From contig JAEOTF010000204.1 in the NCBI GenBank assembly GCA_016840025.1, positions 1 through 29,716 on the forward strand: 29,716 bases of DNA. The letters run 5' to 3'. Below, in pieces: positions 15,363 to 23,181 of this stretch. How positions within the stretch are numbered: the first letter of the stretch is position 1; every line of letters starts with the position of its first letter. The position numbers were made by a program, and so were the translations under genes. The notes below the pieces were generated by a model, which worked only from the letters and a program-made list of their open reading frames with translations, was not told the DNA's origin and ran no database searches. Origin of the DNA: Candidatus Hodarchaeota archaeon. Its GTDB lineage: Archaea > Asgardarchaeota > Heimdallarchaeia > Hodarchaeales > YT1-039.

Positions 15363-16919
15363 TTATCGTTTCCATTTTTTCAAATACGCTCTCCATGTAA
15401 TTGCCCATTTGGATGGATCATCTAATGGAGCCATATCAATTTTGTGAACGACACTATTATGAGGAGCATTTTTTACGATTTCTGGGGTATTATATGCTTC
15501 TTCAACCACTTTCTTTAGTCCAGCAATGTATTCATCAATTTCCGCTTTAGAATAAGACTCAGTGGGTTCAAGTGTCATCGGTTGTGGCACGACAAACGGA
15601 TGGTGGCTAGACCACATATGAAAACCAAAATCAATCATACGATTGGTGATATCTTCTGTTGTTACCCCTGTTTCCTTAGTTAGCTCTTCCCAACTATACC
15701 GAACCTGTTCAATGCGATGTCGACCTTTAGCATACGGAGCACTCGCACCGCGAAGTTCTAACACCTTCTTTAGAAGGTAATTATTATTAAGTACCGCTAT
15801 ACGCGCAACTTCTTTCAATCCTTCATTCCCTAAACTCATAATCCAAGCATAAGCTCGCATTACAGCACCTATTACTCCATAATAGCCGCGTACTTTTCCT
15901 ATGGTTTTAGGAATGTTGTAATTAAGAGAGTAGGTCTTTCCATTATAGTCTACAAGTGGTACCGGTAAGAAATCCGCTAATTCTTTTGTTACGCCAAGAG
16001 CTCCTGCACCTGGTCCACCACATCCATGTGGTGAAGAAAACGTTTTATGAAGGTTGAAGAAACACATGTCAAATCCTGCTTCTTTAGCCCTCGCAAATCC
16101 CAATATTCCATTTGCATTGGCCTGATCATACCCACAAATACCGCCTACTTCATGGACTGCTTTTGTAAACTCTATCATTTCCGGGTTAAATATGCCTGTA
16201 TCTTCTGGATTAGTAATTAACAACCCTGCGGTACGATTGGAGATAGCTGCTTTTAGTGCCTTAAAATCTGGGTATCCGTCTTCATCAGGAAAGAGAGTAA
16301 TTACTTTATATCCCTTGACAGCAGCAGCCGCTGCATCTGACGGATGAGAGAAGATAGTTGTAATTATTTCATCTCTTTGTTCAGATTCCCCTTTAGAAGC
16401 ATGATAGGCTTGAATAATGTCAACCATTACGAGGATTGCGTGACTACCTCCACCGGGTTGAAATGTAAATCTATCTAACCCGGATATTTTTCTTAAAAAT
16501 AGATCTGTCTTATGCATTATTTCGAGAATACCCTGAACAGTACTTTCATCTTGGTTTGGGTGAAGTGCTGTTAATTTTGGAGAAGTTGCGAATCGTTCAT
16601 TGATCTTAGGACTATACTTCATTGTGCATGTGCCTTGACCTATATCGACGTTGAAATCAGCTCCTAAGGTCGCTTGTGATATACGAAGATAATGCTTGAG
16701 AACTCGCATTTGAGAAAGTTCAGGAAGCAACGGAGGTTGTTTTCTTAGCATATTTTCAGGAAGGTCAGTCAGTCCGTCCCCGACTAAGGCTTCAATTTCC
16801 TTTTCTATTTCAGGAACTAAAATTCCGCGTTCTCCTTTCTGGCTCAGCTGAAAGATAACCGGTTCATCCCACTTAGCTTGATGAAATTTTCTAACTTTTG
16901 GTATCTCATTCATTCCCAT
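15363..16919 (-). CDS. gcvPB: Glycine dehydrogenase (decarboxylating) subunit 2, GcvPB
   Basis: Pyridoxal-phosphate-bearing half of the split P-protein of the glycine cleavage system, which decarboxylates glycine and passes the aminomethyl group to the lipoyl H-protein. The PLP lysine is Lys292 in FFNLHKTFSSPHGCGGPG. Other conserved parts are QATLGADFNVDIGQGTCTMKYSP (substrate region), LHPNQDES and SGLDRFTFQPGGGSHA. The 518-residue length is normal for GcvPB. The ATG at 16919 has AAAGGATG upstream; MNEIP two codons later is an alternative start. It lies 18 nt after gcvPA, clearly one operon. GcvT, GcvH and GcvL are not in the window. Confidence 0.95.
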   Translation of the reverse strand: MGMNEIPKVRKFHQAKWDEPVIFQLSQKGERGILVPEIEKEIEALVGDGLTDLPENMLRKQPPLLPELSQMRVLKHYLRISQATLGADFNVDIGQGTCTMKYSPKINERFATSPKLTALHPNQDESTVQGILEIMHKTDLFLRKISGLDRFTFQPGGGSHAILVMVDIIQAYHASKGESEQRDEIITTIFSHPSDAAAAAVKGYKVITLFPDEDGYPDFKALKAAISNRTAGLLITNPEDTGIFNPEMIEFTKAVHEVGGICGYDQANANGILGFARAKEAGFDMCFFNLHKTFSSPHGCGGPGAGALGVTKELADFLPVPLVDYNGKTYSLNYNIPKTIGKVRGYYGVIGAVMRAYAWIMSLGNEGLKEVARIAVLNNNYLLKKVLELRGASAPYAKGRHRIEQVRYSWEELTKETGVTTEDITNRMIDFGFHMWSSHHPFVVPQPMTLEPTESYSKAEIDEYIAGLKKVVEEAYNTPEIVKNAPHNSVVHKIDMAPLDDPSKWAITWRAYLKKWKR

Positions 16920-16937
16920 AAGTCCATCACATCCTTT

Positions 16938-18335
16938 TTAACTCACACATTCACCCAATGCCCGAACTACTCGATCGATGTCTTCTTTTGTATGAACCTC
17001 TGTAATACAATATAATGCGGTCTCTCCCAGTTCAGGAAATTCCTTAGAAAGATCTTTTCCTCCGAATATACCCTTTTCTAGTAAAGAATTGTTTATTTCC
17101 TTTATTGTCTTCCCTGTACCATTAAAATCCACAATGAATTCCTTGAAATGTGATGATTGAAAAAACGGTGCATTGACTCCTTTAATCTCCGAGATTTTTT
17201 TGCTTGCATACTGTGATTTTTGTAGAATTACTTGGCCCAGTTCTTGCATTCCTTTAGGACCCATTAATGCGAGATATACACCAGCGGTTATGCCCCATAA
17301 TGCTGTCATTGTGCCTACGAATTCCTTTCCCTTTTCTCGTTTGTCGAAGGATGTTCGTTCGTATGCTACATCGCCAAAACCCCATTCTCCTTCGACAGCG
17401 GTGTGGGTAATCCCAAAAAGTCGTGATGGATACTCCATAACATACTTTTCTTCATCTCTAGTCGCAATAAATCCAGCTAGCCCGCCGCCGAATTGCATAT
17501 GGATACCTAAAGATTGAATCTCCCCGCACACGATATCTGCTCCATAGTTACTGGGAGGAGTCAAGATCCCTAAAGAAATTGGATCAACACCCACAATGCT
17601 TTCAGCTCCCTGTTTATGAACAATGTCCGATATTTTTTGTCCCTGCCCATCAATATTTCCTAAATATGTTGGATTCTCATAATAAAATCCTGCAGTTTTC
17701 GAAGAAATTTTTGTTGCTAGGTCTTCTAAATTTACTTGTCCTGTTTTAGGATGTGTCTCTACTAATACGACTTCCATAACTGGTTTGCAGTAATTTTGGA
17801 TTATTGCAAGTCGTTCTGGAGAAACAATCTTTGAAACCAATATTTCGGAACGTTTTGTAATTCTTTCGGCCATTCTAATAGAAGTGCTTGCTGCCTGACC
17901 CCAATCATAGGTAGGGACATTAACTACATCCATGTCGAGAAGTTCACCCATTAGACTCTCGTACTCAAACAGGACATGAAATCTACCGTGGTCTTCATAT
18001 GGTTCTCCCGCATATGCAGTTAAAAACTCCGAACGATGGTTAATCTCATCACATATCGCCGGGACGTAATGTTGCCAACAACCTCCTCCTAAAAATGAAA
18101 GATATTCTTGACAAGTTGTATTCTTTGACAGAATCTGGTCTACATGGCGTTTTAGAGCATATTCAGAAGAAATAGGAGTAGGTAAATCCATTACCCCTTT
18201 AAATCTTAAATTCTCGGGGATTTCTTTATAGAATTCTTCAATATCCTTTACTCCAATTTCCTCAAGCATTTTTGCTTTTACTTCTGGTACGGAATTTGGG
18301 ATATATGGATGAACAAAATACTTCTTGTTACTCAT
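16938..18335 (-). CDS. gcvPA: Glycine dehydrogenase (decarboxylating) subunit 1, GcvPA
   Basis: N-terminal-half subunit of the split P-protein, which pairs with GcvPB. Diagnostic stretches are FVHPYIPNSVPEVKAKMLEE, SFLGGGCWQHYVPAICDEI, FLTAYAGEPYEDHGR, FEYESLMGELLDMDVVNVP and YDWGQAASTSIRMA, all typical of GcvPA, and GGGLAGFIATRDE later. The ATG at 18335 (MSNKKYFVH) has GGAGAA nine bases before it and gives 465 residues, close to the family norm of about 450. A longer frame to 18395 adds a lysine-rich 20-residue tail that lacks family similarity. It follows the TumE-like gene by 60 nt in the same direction, so it may share its transcript. Confidence 0.94.
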   Translation of the reverse strand: MSNKKYFVHPYIPNSVPEVKAKMLEEIGVKDIEEFYKEIPENLRFKGVMDLPTPISSEYALKRHVDQILSKNTTCQEYLSFLGGGCWQHYVPAICDEINHRSEFLTAYAGEPYEDHGRFHVLFEYESLMGELLDMDVVNVPTYDWGQAASTSIRMAERITKRSEILVSKIVSPERLAIIQNYCKPVMEVVLVETHPKTGQVNLEDLATKISSKTAGFYYENPTYLGNIDGQGQKISDIVHKQGAESIVGVDPISLGILTPPSNYGADIVCGEIQSLGIHMQFGGGLAGFIATRDEEKYVMEYPSRLFGITHTAVEGEWGFGDVAYERTSFDKREKGKEFVGTMTALWGITAGVYLALMGPKGMQELGQVILQKSQYASKKISEIKGVNAPFFQSSHFKEFIVDFNGTGKTIKEINNSLLEKGIFGGKDLSKEFPELGETALYCITEVHTKEDIDRVVRALGECVS

Positions 18336-18395
18336 GTGGTGTTCTTCTCCTGTTATATTTTGGATATCTTTACTCTTTTTGAGGTTATTTTTCAT

Positions 18396-18758
18396 TCAAT
18401 GGTTTACTTGACGAATAAATTCAATCAAAAGTGGTATGTCATGATTTGGGTCACCTATCATAGGACTCTCAATCCCATCTTTCTTACCACGTGGATGTAA
18501 ATGATGAGGTTGTGTCTTAACAGGCCAGTTCGCGTCGAAATTGTCAAATCGGATTCGATCATTCAAATTAAAGGAGAAATTTATCTGATATGAATACTCT
18601 TGATAGTCATTAAAGCGAATATAAACGACTAAACCTTTCAGAAAAGATATTTTCAATAAAGGACGATCATTATCAAGTAGAATGTCTTTGATTTCAGAAA
18701 GACATTCTTGGACAATGATTTTTCTGGCAATTACTATCTTTGAGTATCCAGAAAACAC
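18396..18758 (-). CDS. Small protein resembling TumE/DUF6516 toxin family
   Basis: A 120-residue protein. It opens with a short beta-rich part (ISFLKGLVVYIRF), then SYQINFSFNLNDRIRFDNFDANWPV, then TQPHHLHPRGKKDG and a C-terminal helix LLIEFIRQV. A beta-sheet core followed by DN, W and a PHH-x-H motif, then a final helix, is how I recall the DUF6516/TumE toxin family; this is recognition from memory, not a search. GTG start at 18758, five bases after GGAGG; an ATG two bases earlier is out of frame. It lies 9 nt after the upstream small gene, the usual arrangement of an antitoxin-toxin pair, though the partner order varies between families. Confidence 0.6.
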   Translation of the reverse strand: MFSGYSKIVIARKIIVQECLSEIKDILLDNDRPLLKISFLKGLVVYIRFNDYQEYSYQINFSFNLNDRIRFDNFDANWPVKTQPHHLHPRGKKDGIESPMIGDPNHDIPLLIEFIRQVNH

Positions 18759-18767
18759 ATTTCCCTC

Positions 18768-19001
18768 CTAATTAATATTCTCAAGTAGTTTTACTAATTT
18801 TTTTTCTTCAAGAAGGAGTTGACGAAGATCAATTGCGTCATTTTCAGCCTCACTGTAAATTCCATTACGGGCTTTATCAAGAAAAACATCTGCTGAAGTC
18901 TCGTTCCAACGGGAAAGAATTTCAAAAATAAGTCCTTGAATCCTTTCTAGTTTATATGTAATTAACCCTTCAACAACTTCTTTTTCTATTGTTACTGTCA
19001 T
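18768..19001 (-). CDS. Small helical protein, putative antitoxin partner of the TumE-like protein
   Basis: A 77-residue, highly charged, mostly helical protein (KEVVEGLITYKLERIQGLIFEILS; ENDAIDLRQLLLEEKKLVKLLENIN). No DNA-binding motif is obvious. It sits directly before the TumE-like gene with a 9-nt gap and ends TAG-GAGG, so its stop abuts the next ribosome site. Size, charge and pairing are what argue for an antitoxin-like partner; the sequence alone does not prove it. ATG at 19001. Confidence 0.5.
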   Translation of the reverse strand: MTVTIEKEVVEGLITYKLERIQGLIFEILSRWNETSADVFLDKARNGIYSEAENDAIDLRQLLLEEKKLVKLLENIN

Positions 19002-19030
19002 CGTCTTTCATTCAACTTTAGGCTTGAACT

Positions 19031-19040
19031 TATTAAATAA
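19031..19040 (-). promoter_or_regulatory. TATA-like element of the small-gene pair
   Basis: Minus-strand TTATTTAATA lies 30-39 nt before ATG 19001. With the usual 25-nt spacing, transcription would start about 10 nt before the ATG, giving a very short leader. Confidence 0.35.
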
Positions 19041-19134
19041 TGTCCTATCATAGATATTGATTTGATTAAATTTCTACAAGAACCTGCTTTCTTCTCCTAC
19101 ATTATTTTTTATTTCTTATGTTAATTGAATTCAA

Positions 19135-19926
19135 TTAAGCAATACCGCCGCCATCTACCACTAAAATAGAACCAGTAACCCAGCTTGACAGATCACTCGC
19201 AAAATAAAGCACTGCATTTGCGACATCCTGGGGAGTACCTACGCGACCGATAGGACGATCAGCTGCTTCTTTCATAAATTCTTCTTCAGGTATCTCTAAT
19301 TCATGTGCTTCTCCACGTAGGAGTGGAGTGTCAATATCGCCTGGACAGACACAATTCACGCGAATTCCATGTTTTCCATGATCTATAGCCATTGCCCGAG
19401 TCATGTTGACCACACCACCTTTGGAAGCGCAATAAGCTAATGCTTTAGATCCCCCTTTCAATCCCCAACCTGAGCCAGTATTAATTATACTTCCACCACC
19501 TATGTTGATCATAATTGGAATTACATAACGGGAAAGTAAGTAAATCCCCTTCAAATTAACATCTAAAACTAGATCCCAGTCTTTTTCTTCTAATTCTAGG
19601 ATATCCTTTCGATTTATAACTCCAGCGTTGTTGAATAGGATATCAATCCTTCCAAAGTCTTTGTTGATGGCATTAACGGTGTTTTTACAGTCTTTATCAG
19701 AGGTTATATCACATAAGTAAAATTTAGCATTACCACCTGATTTTTCAATTTGAGTAGCAATTTCGTTTCCATCTGATTTATTGATGTCAATTAAAGCAAT
19801 AATAGCCCCCATTTCGGCTAAAAGCTTTGTTGTTGCCATTCCGATTCCAGAAGCGGCTCCTGTGATAATAGCAAGTTTACCATCTAAAGAAATGAGGTCT
19901 AGAATCTGTTTTTTATTATTATTCAT
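19135..19926 (-). CDS. Short-chain dehydrogenase/reductase (SDR)
   Basis: A classical SDR of 263 residues. The cofactor motif is TGAASGIG (22-29), NNAG is at 99-102, and the catalytic set is Ser152, Tyr165 and Lys169 (YCASK). The acidic residue Asp47 at the end of the second strand (ALIDINK) favours NAD(H) over NADP(H). PG and the C-terminal DGG are conserved. The family oxidises or reduces alcohols, sugars or 3-oxoacyl thioesters; the substrate is not readable. It stands alone, 133 nt from the small-gene pair and divergent from xisH. ATG 19926 has no strong ribosome site. Confidence 0.88.
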   Translation of the reverse strand: MNNNKKQILDLISLDGKLAIITGAASGIGMATTKLLAEMGAIIALIDINKSDGNEIATQIEKSGGNAKFYLCDITSDKDCKNTVNAINKDFGRIDILFNNAGVINRKDILELEEKDWDLVLDVNLKGIYLLSRYVIPIMINIGGGSIINTGSGWGLKGGSKALAYCASKGGVVNMTRAMAIDHGKHGIRVNCVCPGDIDTPLLRGEAHELEIPEEEFMKEAADRPIGRVGTPQDVANAVLYFASDLSSWVTGSILVVDGGGIA

Positions 19927-20078
19927 AGATTTTACCTTCTGTTATCAATAAGAAAGTCAAGAATAGGATTAAGACATCGTTCTCTATTGTTGAAACATTT
20001 AAACATCTGTCTTATGTATTCTTTTTCAATTTAATTAATCGAGTAATGTTTTTATTCATAATTTCCTTACATTACATT

Positions 20079-20504
20079 ATGCCTGCATACGATACAATAC
20101 ATCATTCAGTAAAAACAGCGTTAATTAAAGATGGATGGCAAATAACTCAAGATCCATTAGTTATCTCTTATGGAGATAGGAAATTATTTATTGATTTAGG
20201 CGCAGAAAAATTGATTGAGGCAGTGAAAGGCGACTTAAAGATTGCTGTAGAAATTAAGTCATTTTTAGGACCGTCTGTTATAAATGAGGTTCAAATTGCT
20301 TTAGGTCAATACATGATGTATAAAGCAGTCTTAGAAGAAGAAAATATTGACAGAATACTAATTTTAGCTATTCCTAGTGAATTTTATAATTCTTTTTTTA
20401 AAGAATCACTAGGTCAATTGTTAGTAAAGAAATATCAACCAAATTTGCTTTTAGTTGATGTTGAAAAGGAGGAAATTGATGCATGGTTACCGAAGATCGA
20501 GTAA
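20079..20504 (+). CDS. xisH: XisH family protein (PD-(D/E)XK-fold)
   Basis: A 141-residue protein that I recognise as XisH, named for a factor needed with XisF and XisI to excise the fdxN element in Anabaena. Conserved family segments are MPAYDTIHHSVKTALIKDGW, ITQDPLVIS, FIDLGAEK, VEIKSFLGPS and EVQIALGQYMMY. Asp39, Glu58 and Lys60 (D...ExK) fit a PD-(D/E)XK nuclease-like active site. I start at ATG 20079, because the 11 residues gained by starting at 20046 are hydrophobic and unlike the family. It overlaps xisI by 22 nt. No recombinase gene is in the window, so its role here is not element excision in any obvious way. Confidence 0.9.
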   Translation: MPAYDTIHHSVKTALIKDGWQITQDPLVISYGDRKLFIDLGAEKLIEAVKGDLKIAVEIKSFLGPSVINEVQIALGQYMMYKAVLEEENIDRILILAIPSEFYNSFFKESLGQLLVKKYQPNLLLVDVEKEEIDAWLPKIE

Positions 20505-20818
20505 AAGAAATTGTTAAAAAGTTAATTGAATATTATGCTAGTTTTGAAATCAGTTATGGTGAAGTAAGCTATCAAAAGCTATCCGATGACAATAGAGGGA
20601 TTTATCAGCTAAAAGCTATTGGTTGGCACGGGAAACGACGAATTTATGGTTTAATCCTAGATCTAGAAGTCAAAAAAGGTCTTGTATGGATTCATTATGA
20701 TGGAATTGAAGAAGGAATTGCATTAAAGTTGGAAGAAAGGGGTATTCCGAAGGAACAAATTGTTTTGGGTTGGCTTTCACCCACTATGCGAAAATTAACT
20801 GATTATGCTAAAGTTTAG
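20483..20818 (+). CDS. xisI: XisI family protein
   Basis: A 111-residue XisI homologue: ASFEISYGEVSYQKLSDDN, YQLKAIGWHGKRRIYG, LVWIHYDGIEEGIALKLEERG and PKEQIVLGWLSPTMRKLTDYA are the family's conserved blocks. XisI nearly always accompanies XisH. GGAGG lies ten bases before ATG 20483, inside the end of xisH, so the two are translationally coupled. Function outside fdxN excision is not established. The tight pair of a nuclease-fold protein and a small partner is reminiscent of a toxin-antitoxin or defence module (inference). Confidence 0.92.
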   Translation: MVTEDRVKEIVKKLIEYYASFEISYGEVSYQKLSDDNRGIYQLKAIGWHGKRRIYGLILDLEVKKGLVWIHYDGIEEGIALKLEERGIPKEQIVLGWLSPTMRKLTDYAKV

Positions 20819-20843
20819 TTATGAGTGGCTTTTCGATTAATAT

Positions 20844-22016
20844 CTATTGATCAATATACTCTCTGATCCGTTTAAACGCTTCACGGATTTCTTCAATAGA
20901 ACGAGCGAAGGCAACCCGTAAATAACCTTCTGCTGTTTTTCCGAATGCTGTTCCAGGAATCACACACACATTAGTTTTCATTAAAATGTCTTCAGCTACT
21001 TCTTGGGATGGTTTTCCTGTGAATGAATATTTAATAAATCCGTAAAACGCTCCATCAATGGATCCAATTGTCAATCCGTCCGTTTTCTTTATCTCATCGA
21101 GAACTGTCTCACGCCTTGTAGGAAAAACCTCTTGAATGAATTGTCTTGCTCCTGTCCTCTTTTCAATCGCTGTTACTCCACCCCACTGTGCAAATGTGGT
21201 AGCACAAGTTGTGCTTGCTTGAAGAACTTTATTAATTCCATCAGCAAGATCAGGATTGGATACAGTCCAACCTAATCGGTACCCTGTCATTGAATAAGTT
21301 TTAGCGAAGCCATTAACCACAATAATCTTGTTCCGCCAATCTTCGAATTCGGAAAGCATGGTTCTAAATGGTGGATCAATGTAGTAGTAATCATTGTAGA
21401 TTTCATCCGATATGATGAAAATATTACTATCTTCAATTAGATTTTTAAGAAAATTAACCTCATCTCTAGAGAGAACATGGCCTGAAGGATTATTGGGTGA
21501 ATTGATTACAATTGCTCTGGTTTTACCGCGTTTAATATTATCTAAGATTTCATCCTGATTTAGTGAAAAATCGGGTTTCATGGATGTAGGAATGAACCTT
21601 GCGCCTGTTATTCTCACCATATCTGGATAAGCAGCCCAATATGGTTCAGAAACTAGAACATGATCCCCTTCGTCCAATAATGCATAAAATGACGCTAAAA
21701 TACCTTGTTTGGTCCCTGAAGCGATGTTTATCTCTTTCTGAGGATCTATTTCTTGATTATAATCTTCTAGATATAATTGAGAGATTTTTTCCCTCAATTC
21801 AGGTATTCCAGCACTTAATGTATAAGCTGTTTTTCCTTCACGAATAGCTGCTATTGTAGCATCAAGAATTGATTGTAGGGGTTGGAAATCTGGTTGGCCA
21901 ACTTCCAAATGTATGATCTGATGCCCTTCAGCCTCTCTTTGTTTCGCTATTTTAAGAAATTGAAGAATCGGTGACCCGGTTAATTGACTAATCTGTTGTG
22001 AAATCAAGATTTGCAC
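20844..22016 (-). CDS. Class I/II PLP-dependent aminotransferase
   Basis: A fold-type I aminotransferase of 390 residues. The PLP lysine is Lys239 in NGFAKTYSMTGYRLGW. NSPNNPSGHVLS and DEIYNDYYY are the cofactor-ring motifs, and YLRVAFA near the C-terminus holds the carboxylate-binding Arg. It belongs to the aspartate/aromatic/alanine aminotransferase group, transferring an amino group to 2-oxoglutarate or similar; the precise substrate is open. Start is GTG 22016 or possibly TTG 22007 with GGTG upstream; the choice affects only the first residues. It is convergent with xisI (25 nt apart). Confidence 0.9.
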   Translation of the reverse strand: MQILISQQISQLTGSPILQFLKIAKQREAEGHQIIHLEVGQPDFQPLQSILDATIAAIREGKTAYTLSAGIPELREKISQLYLEDYNQEIDPQKEINIASGTKQGILASFYALLDEGDHVLVSEPYWAAYPDMVRITGARFIPTSMKPDFSLNQDEILDNIKRGKTRAIVINSPNNPSGHVLSRDEVNFLKNLIEDSNIFIISDEIYNDYYYIDPPFRTMLSEFEDWRNKIIVVNGFAKTYSMTGYRLGWTVSNPDLADGINKVLQASTTCATTFAQWGGVTAIEKRTGARQFIQEVFPTRRETVLDEIKKTDGLTIGSIDGAFYGFIKYSFTGKPSQEVAEDILMKTNVCVIPGTAFGKTAEGYLRVAFARSIEEIREAFKRIREYIDQ

Positions 22017-22097
22017 CTAGAACATTAATGAATCAATATAGCTCGGTACTTTTCTGATAAATAAAAATAGAATGGCTATTAGGTTATTGTGTTATAG

Positions 22098-22202
22098 ATG
22101 ATTCTTCAAATAGCCAATAATCTAACAACAGCAGCGATAACGACACTGTGGTCTTTTATTCTTGGTTGGGTTTTCGTAAATTTACTCTTGATCCTTCTAT
22201 AA
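22098..22202 (+). CDS. Possible 34-residue membrane micropeptide
   Basis: An ATG-to-TAA frame in the gap between two minus-strand genes encodes a peptide with a polar head (MILQIANNLTTAAITT) and a hydrophobic helix (LWSFILGWVFVNLLLILL). The amphipathic composition is unlike random AT-rich sequence. There is no ribosome site, so it would have to be leaderless, and nothing corroborates expression. It overlaps imperfect repeats (GGCTATT at 22075 and AATAGCC at 22109) that may form a hairpin. Low confidence. Confidence 0.25.
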   Translation: MILQIANNLTTAAITTLWSFILGWVFVNLLLILL

Positions 22203-22214
22203 TCGTTGAATTCT

Positions 22215-23063
22215 CTAGAGAAGAGAATTAACGACCTTTAACCCTGCTTCAAGAATCCTTTCCACTATATGTAAGCCAATTTGTGGTTCAAGAGGAAGCA
22301 ATATGATTTCCTTGCCGATTATAGCCGAATATAAGACAGCAAAGATGCTCCAAACAAAAAGGGCGACTATTACAGTAATCGTTGCTTTGAGGGTACTTGT
22401 CTCAAGTGTTACTTTTAAGGGATAAATTGGTGCTAGAAACCACCAGACATACAGGATAAGCATTGTCCAAACGATTATTGGACTTATAATCCACCCGATG
22501 AAAGCTCCTAGAAGAATAAGTAAAGTGATTGGCAAGAAATAACCGATTCTAAAGATGTTTACAGCATATGAATATGCTTCTACCCGAATAATCTCTATAA
22601 ATTTAGTCTGATGTCCGCTAAACACCTGTCCAAATAGTGTGCATGTACCAAAGAAGACTATGCTTCCACTAATATGATAAATGATTAATTGGACTACCCA
22701 AACCAAAATTGATAAAATGGAACTATTTGTGCTTCCCAACTCAATATACGAGAAGGCTAAGTCTGGCACGACTATACCAAAAATGATAGCTACTGTCCAT
22801 ATAAGTCCCCAGAGTTGGAAAGCTTCTACAGTTAATGATTCATCGTTTTTTATTGTTTTCACAACATCTTGATCTAAGGACAAAGTTCCCCCGATTCGCT
22901 TACCCAAACTATAAGTTCTTGCTCCTTCTTCCTTCTCGATTTTTCCTATTCCATTACAAATCCTACACTGCTGTTCAATAGCTTTTACTTGCCCATTTTC
23001 TGCTTTTGGAAAGGTTGTAATCTTACCTAATCCACCACAGGCTCGACATCTTCTTGTAGTCAT
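22215..23063 (-). CDS. Membrane protein: two DnaJ-type zinc knuckles plus Yip1-like multi-helix domain
   Basis: A 282-residue protein. Residues 6-40 hold two CxxCxGxG knuckles, CRACGGLGK (Cys6, Cys9) and CRICNGIGK (Cys33, Cys36), as in DnaJ zinc fingers, and probably bind one zinc. A linker follows, then about five hydrophobic helices from residue about 90 to 260, arranged like the Yip1 family domain found in prokaryotes and in eukaryotic Golgi proteins. I start at MTTRRC (ATG 23063), since the extra 11 residues up to 23096 are unrelated. The zinc part should be cytoplasmic. A perfect palindrome and TATA element lie upstream. The Yip1 assignment is based on helix pattern and the absence of transport motifs, so it is moderate. 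Confidence 0.6.
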   Translation of the reverse strand: MTTRRCRACGGLGKITTFPKAENGQVKAIEQQCRICNGIGKIEKEEGARTYSLGKRIGGTLSLDQDVVKTIKNDESLTVEAFQLWGLIWTVAIIFGIVVPDLAFSYIELGSTNSSILSILVWVVQLIIYHISGSIVFFGTCTLFGQVFSGHQTKFIEIIRVEAYSYAVNIFRIGYFLPITLLILLGAFIGWIISPIIVWTMLILYVWWFLAPIYPLKVTLETSTLKATITVIVALFVWSIFAVLYSAIIGKEIILLPLEPQIGLHIVERILEAGLKVVNSLL

Positions 23064-23108
23064 ACTTAGAAAACTGAAATTACTACTTATTAACAATCAT
23101 CTGCAGTA

Positions 23109-23131
23109 AAATACAGATAGTATCTGTATTT
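23109..23131. promoter_or_regulatory. Perfect 23-bp palindrome, candidate operator
   Basis: Eleven-base arms AAATACAGATA and TATCTGTATTT flank a single central G. It lies 46-68 nt upstream of the zinc-knuckle/Yip1-like gene and 20-40 nt downstream of the TATA candidate, where transcription should begin. This is a typical place for an archaeal repressor site. It could also act as a terminator for the leucine-rich-repeat gene, which ends at 23182 on the same strand. Confidence 0.55.
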
Positions 23132-23150
23132 AACCACACTATATACATTC

Positions 23151-23160
23151 TATTTATACA
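23151..23160 (-). promoter_or_regulatory. TATA-box-like element ahead of the Yip1-like gene
   Basis: Minus-strand TGTATAAATA; with 25-30 nt spacing, transcription would start at about 23125, inside the palindrome. A second, weaker TATATA lies at 23140-23145. Confidence 0.4.
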
Positions 23161-23181
23161 TAGATTATACAGGTTATTTTT

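Noticed and set aside
20079..20818. Possible integrated mobile element marked by xisHI
   Set aside because: No recombinase or transposase, terminal repeats or disrupted gene were found on either side. The flanking genes look like ordinary chromosomal genes.
22206..22230. Inverted repeat AATTCTC / GAGAATT over the Yip1-like gene stop
   Set aside because: The stem is short and no T-run follows in the gene's direction, so I do not call it a terminator.
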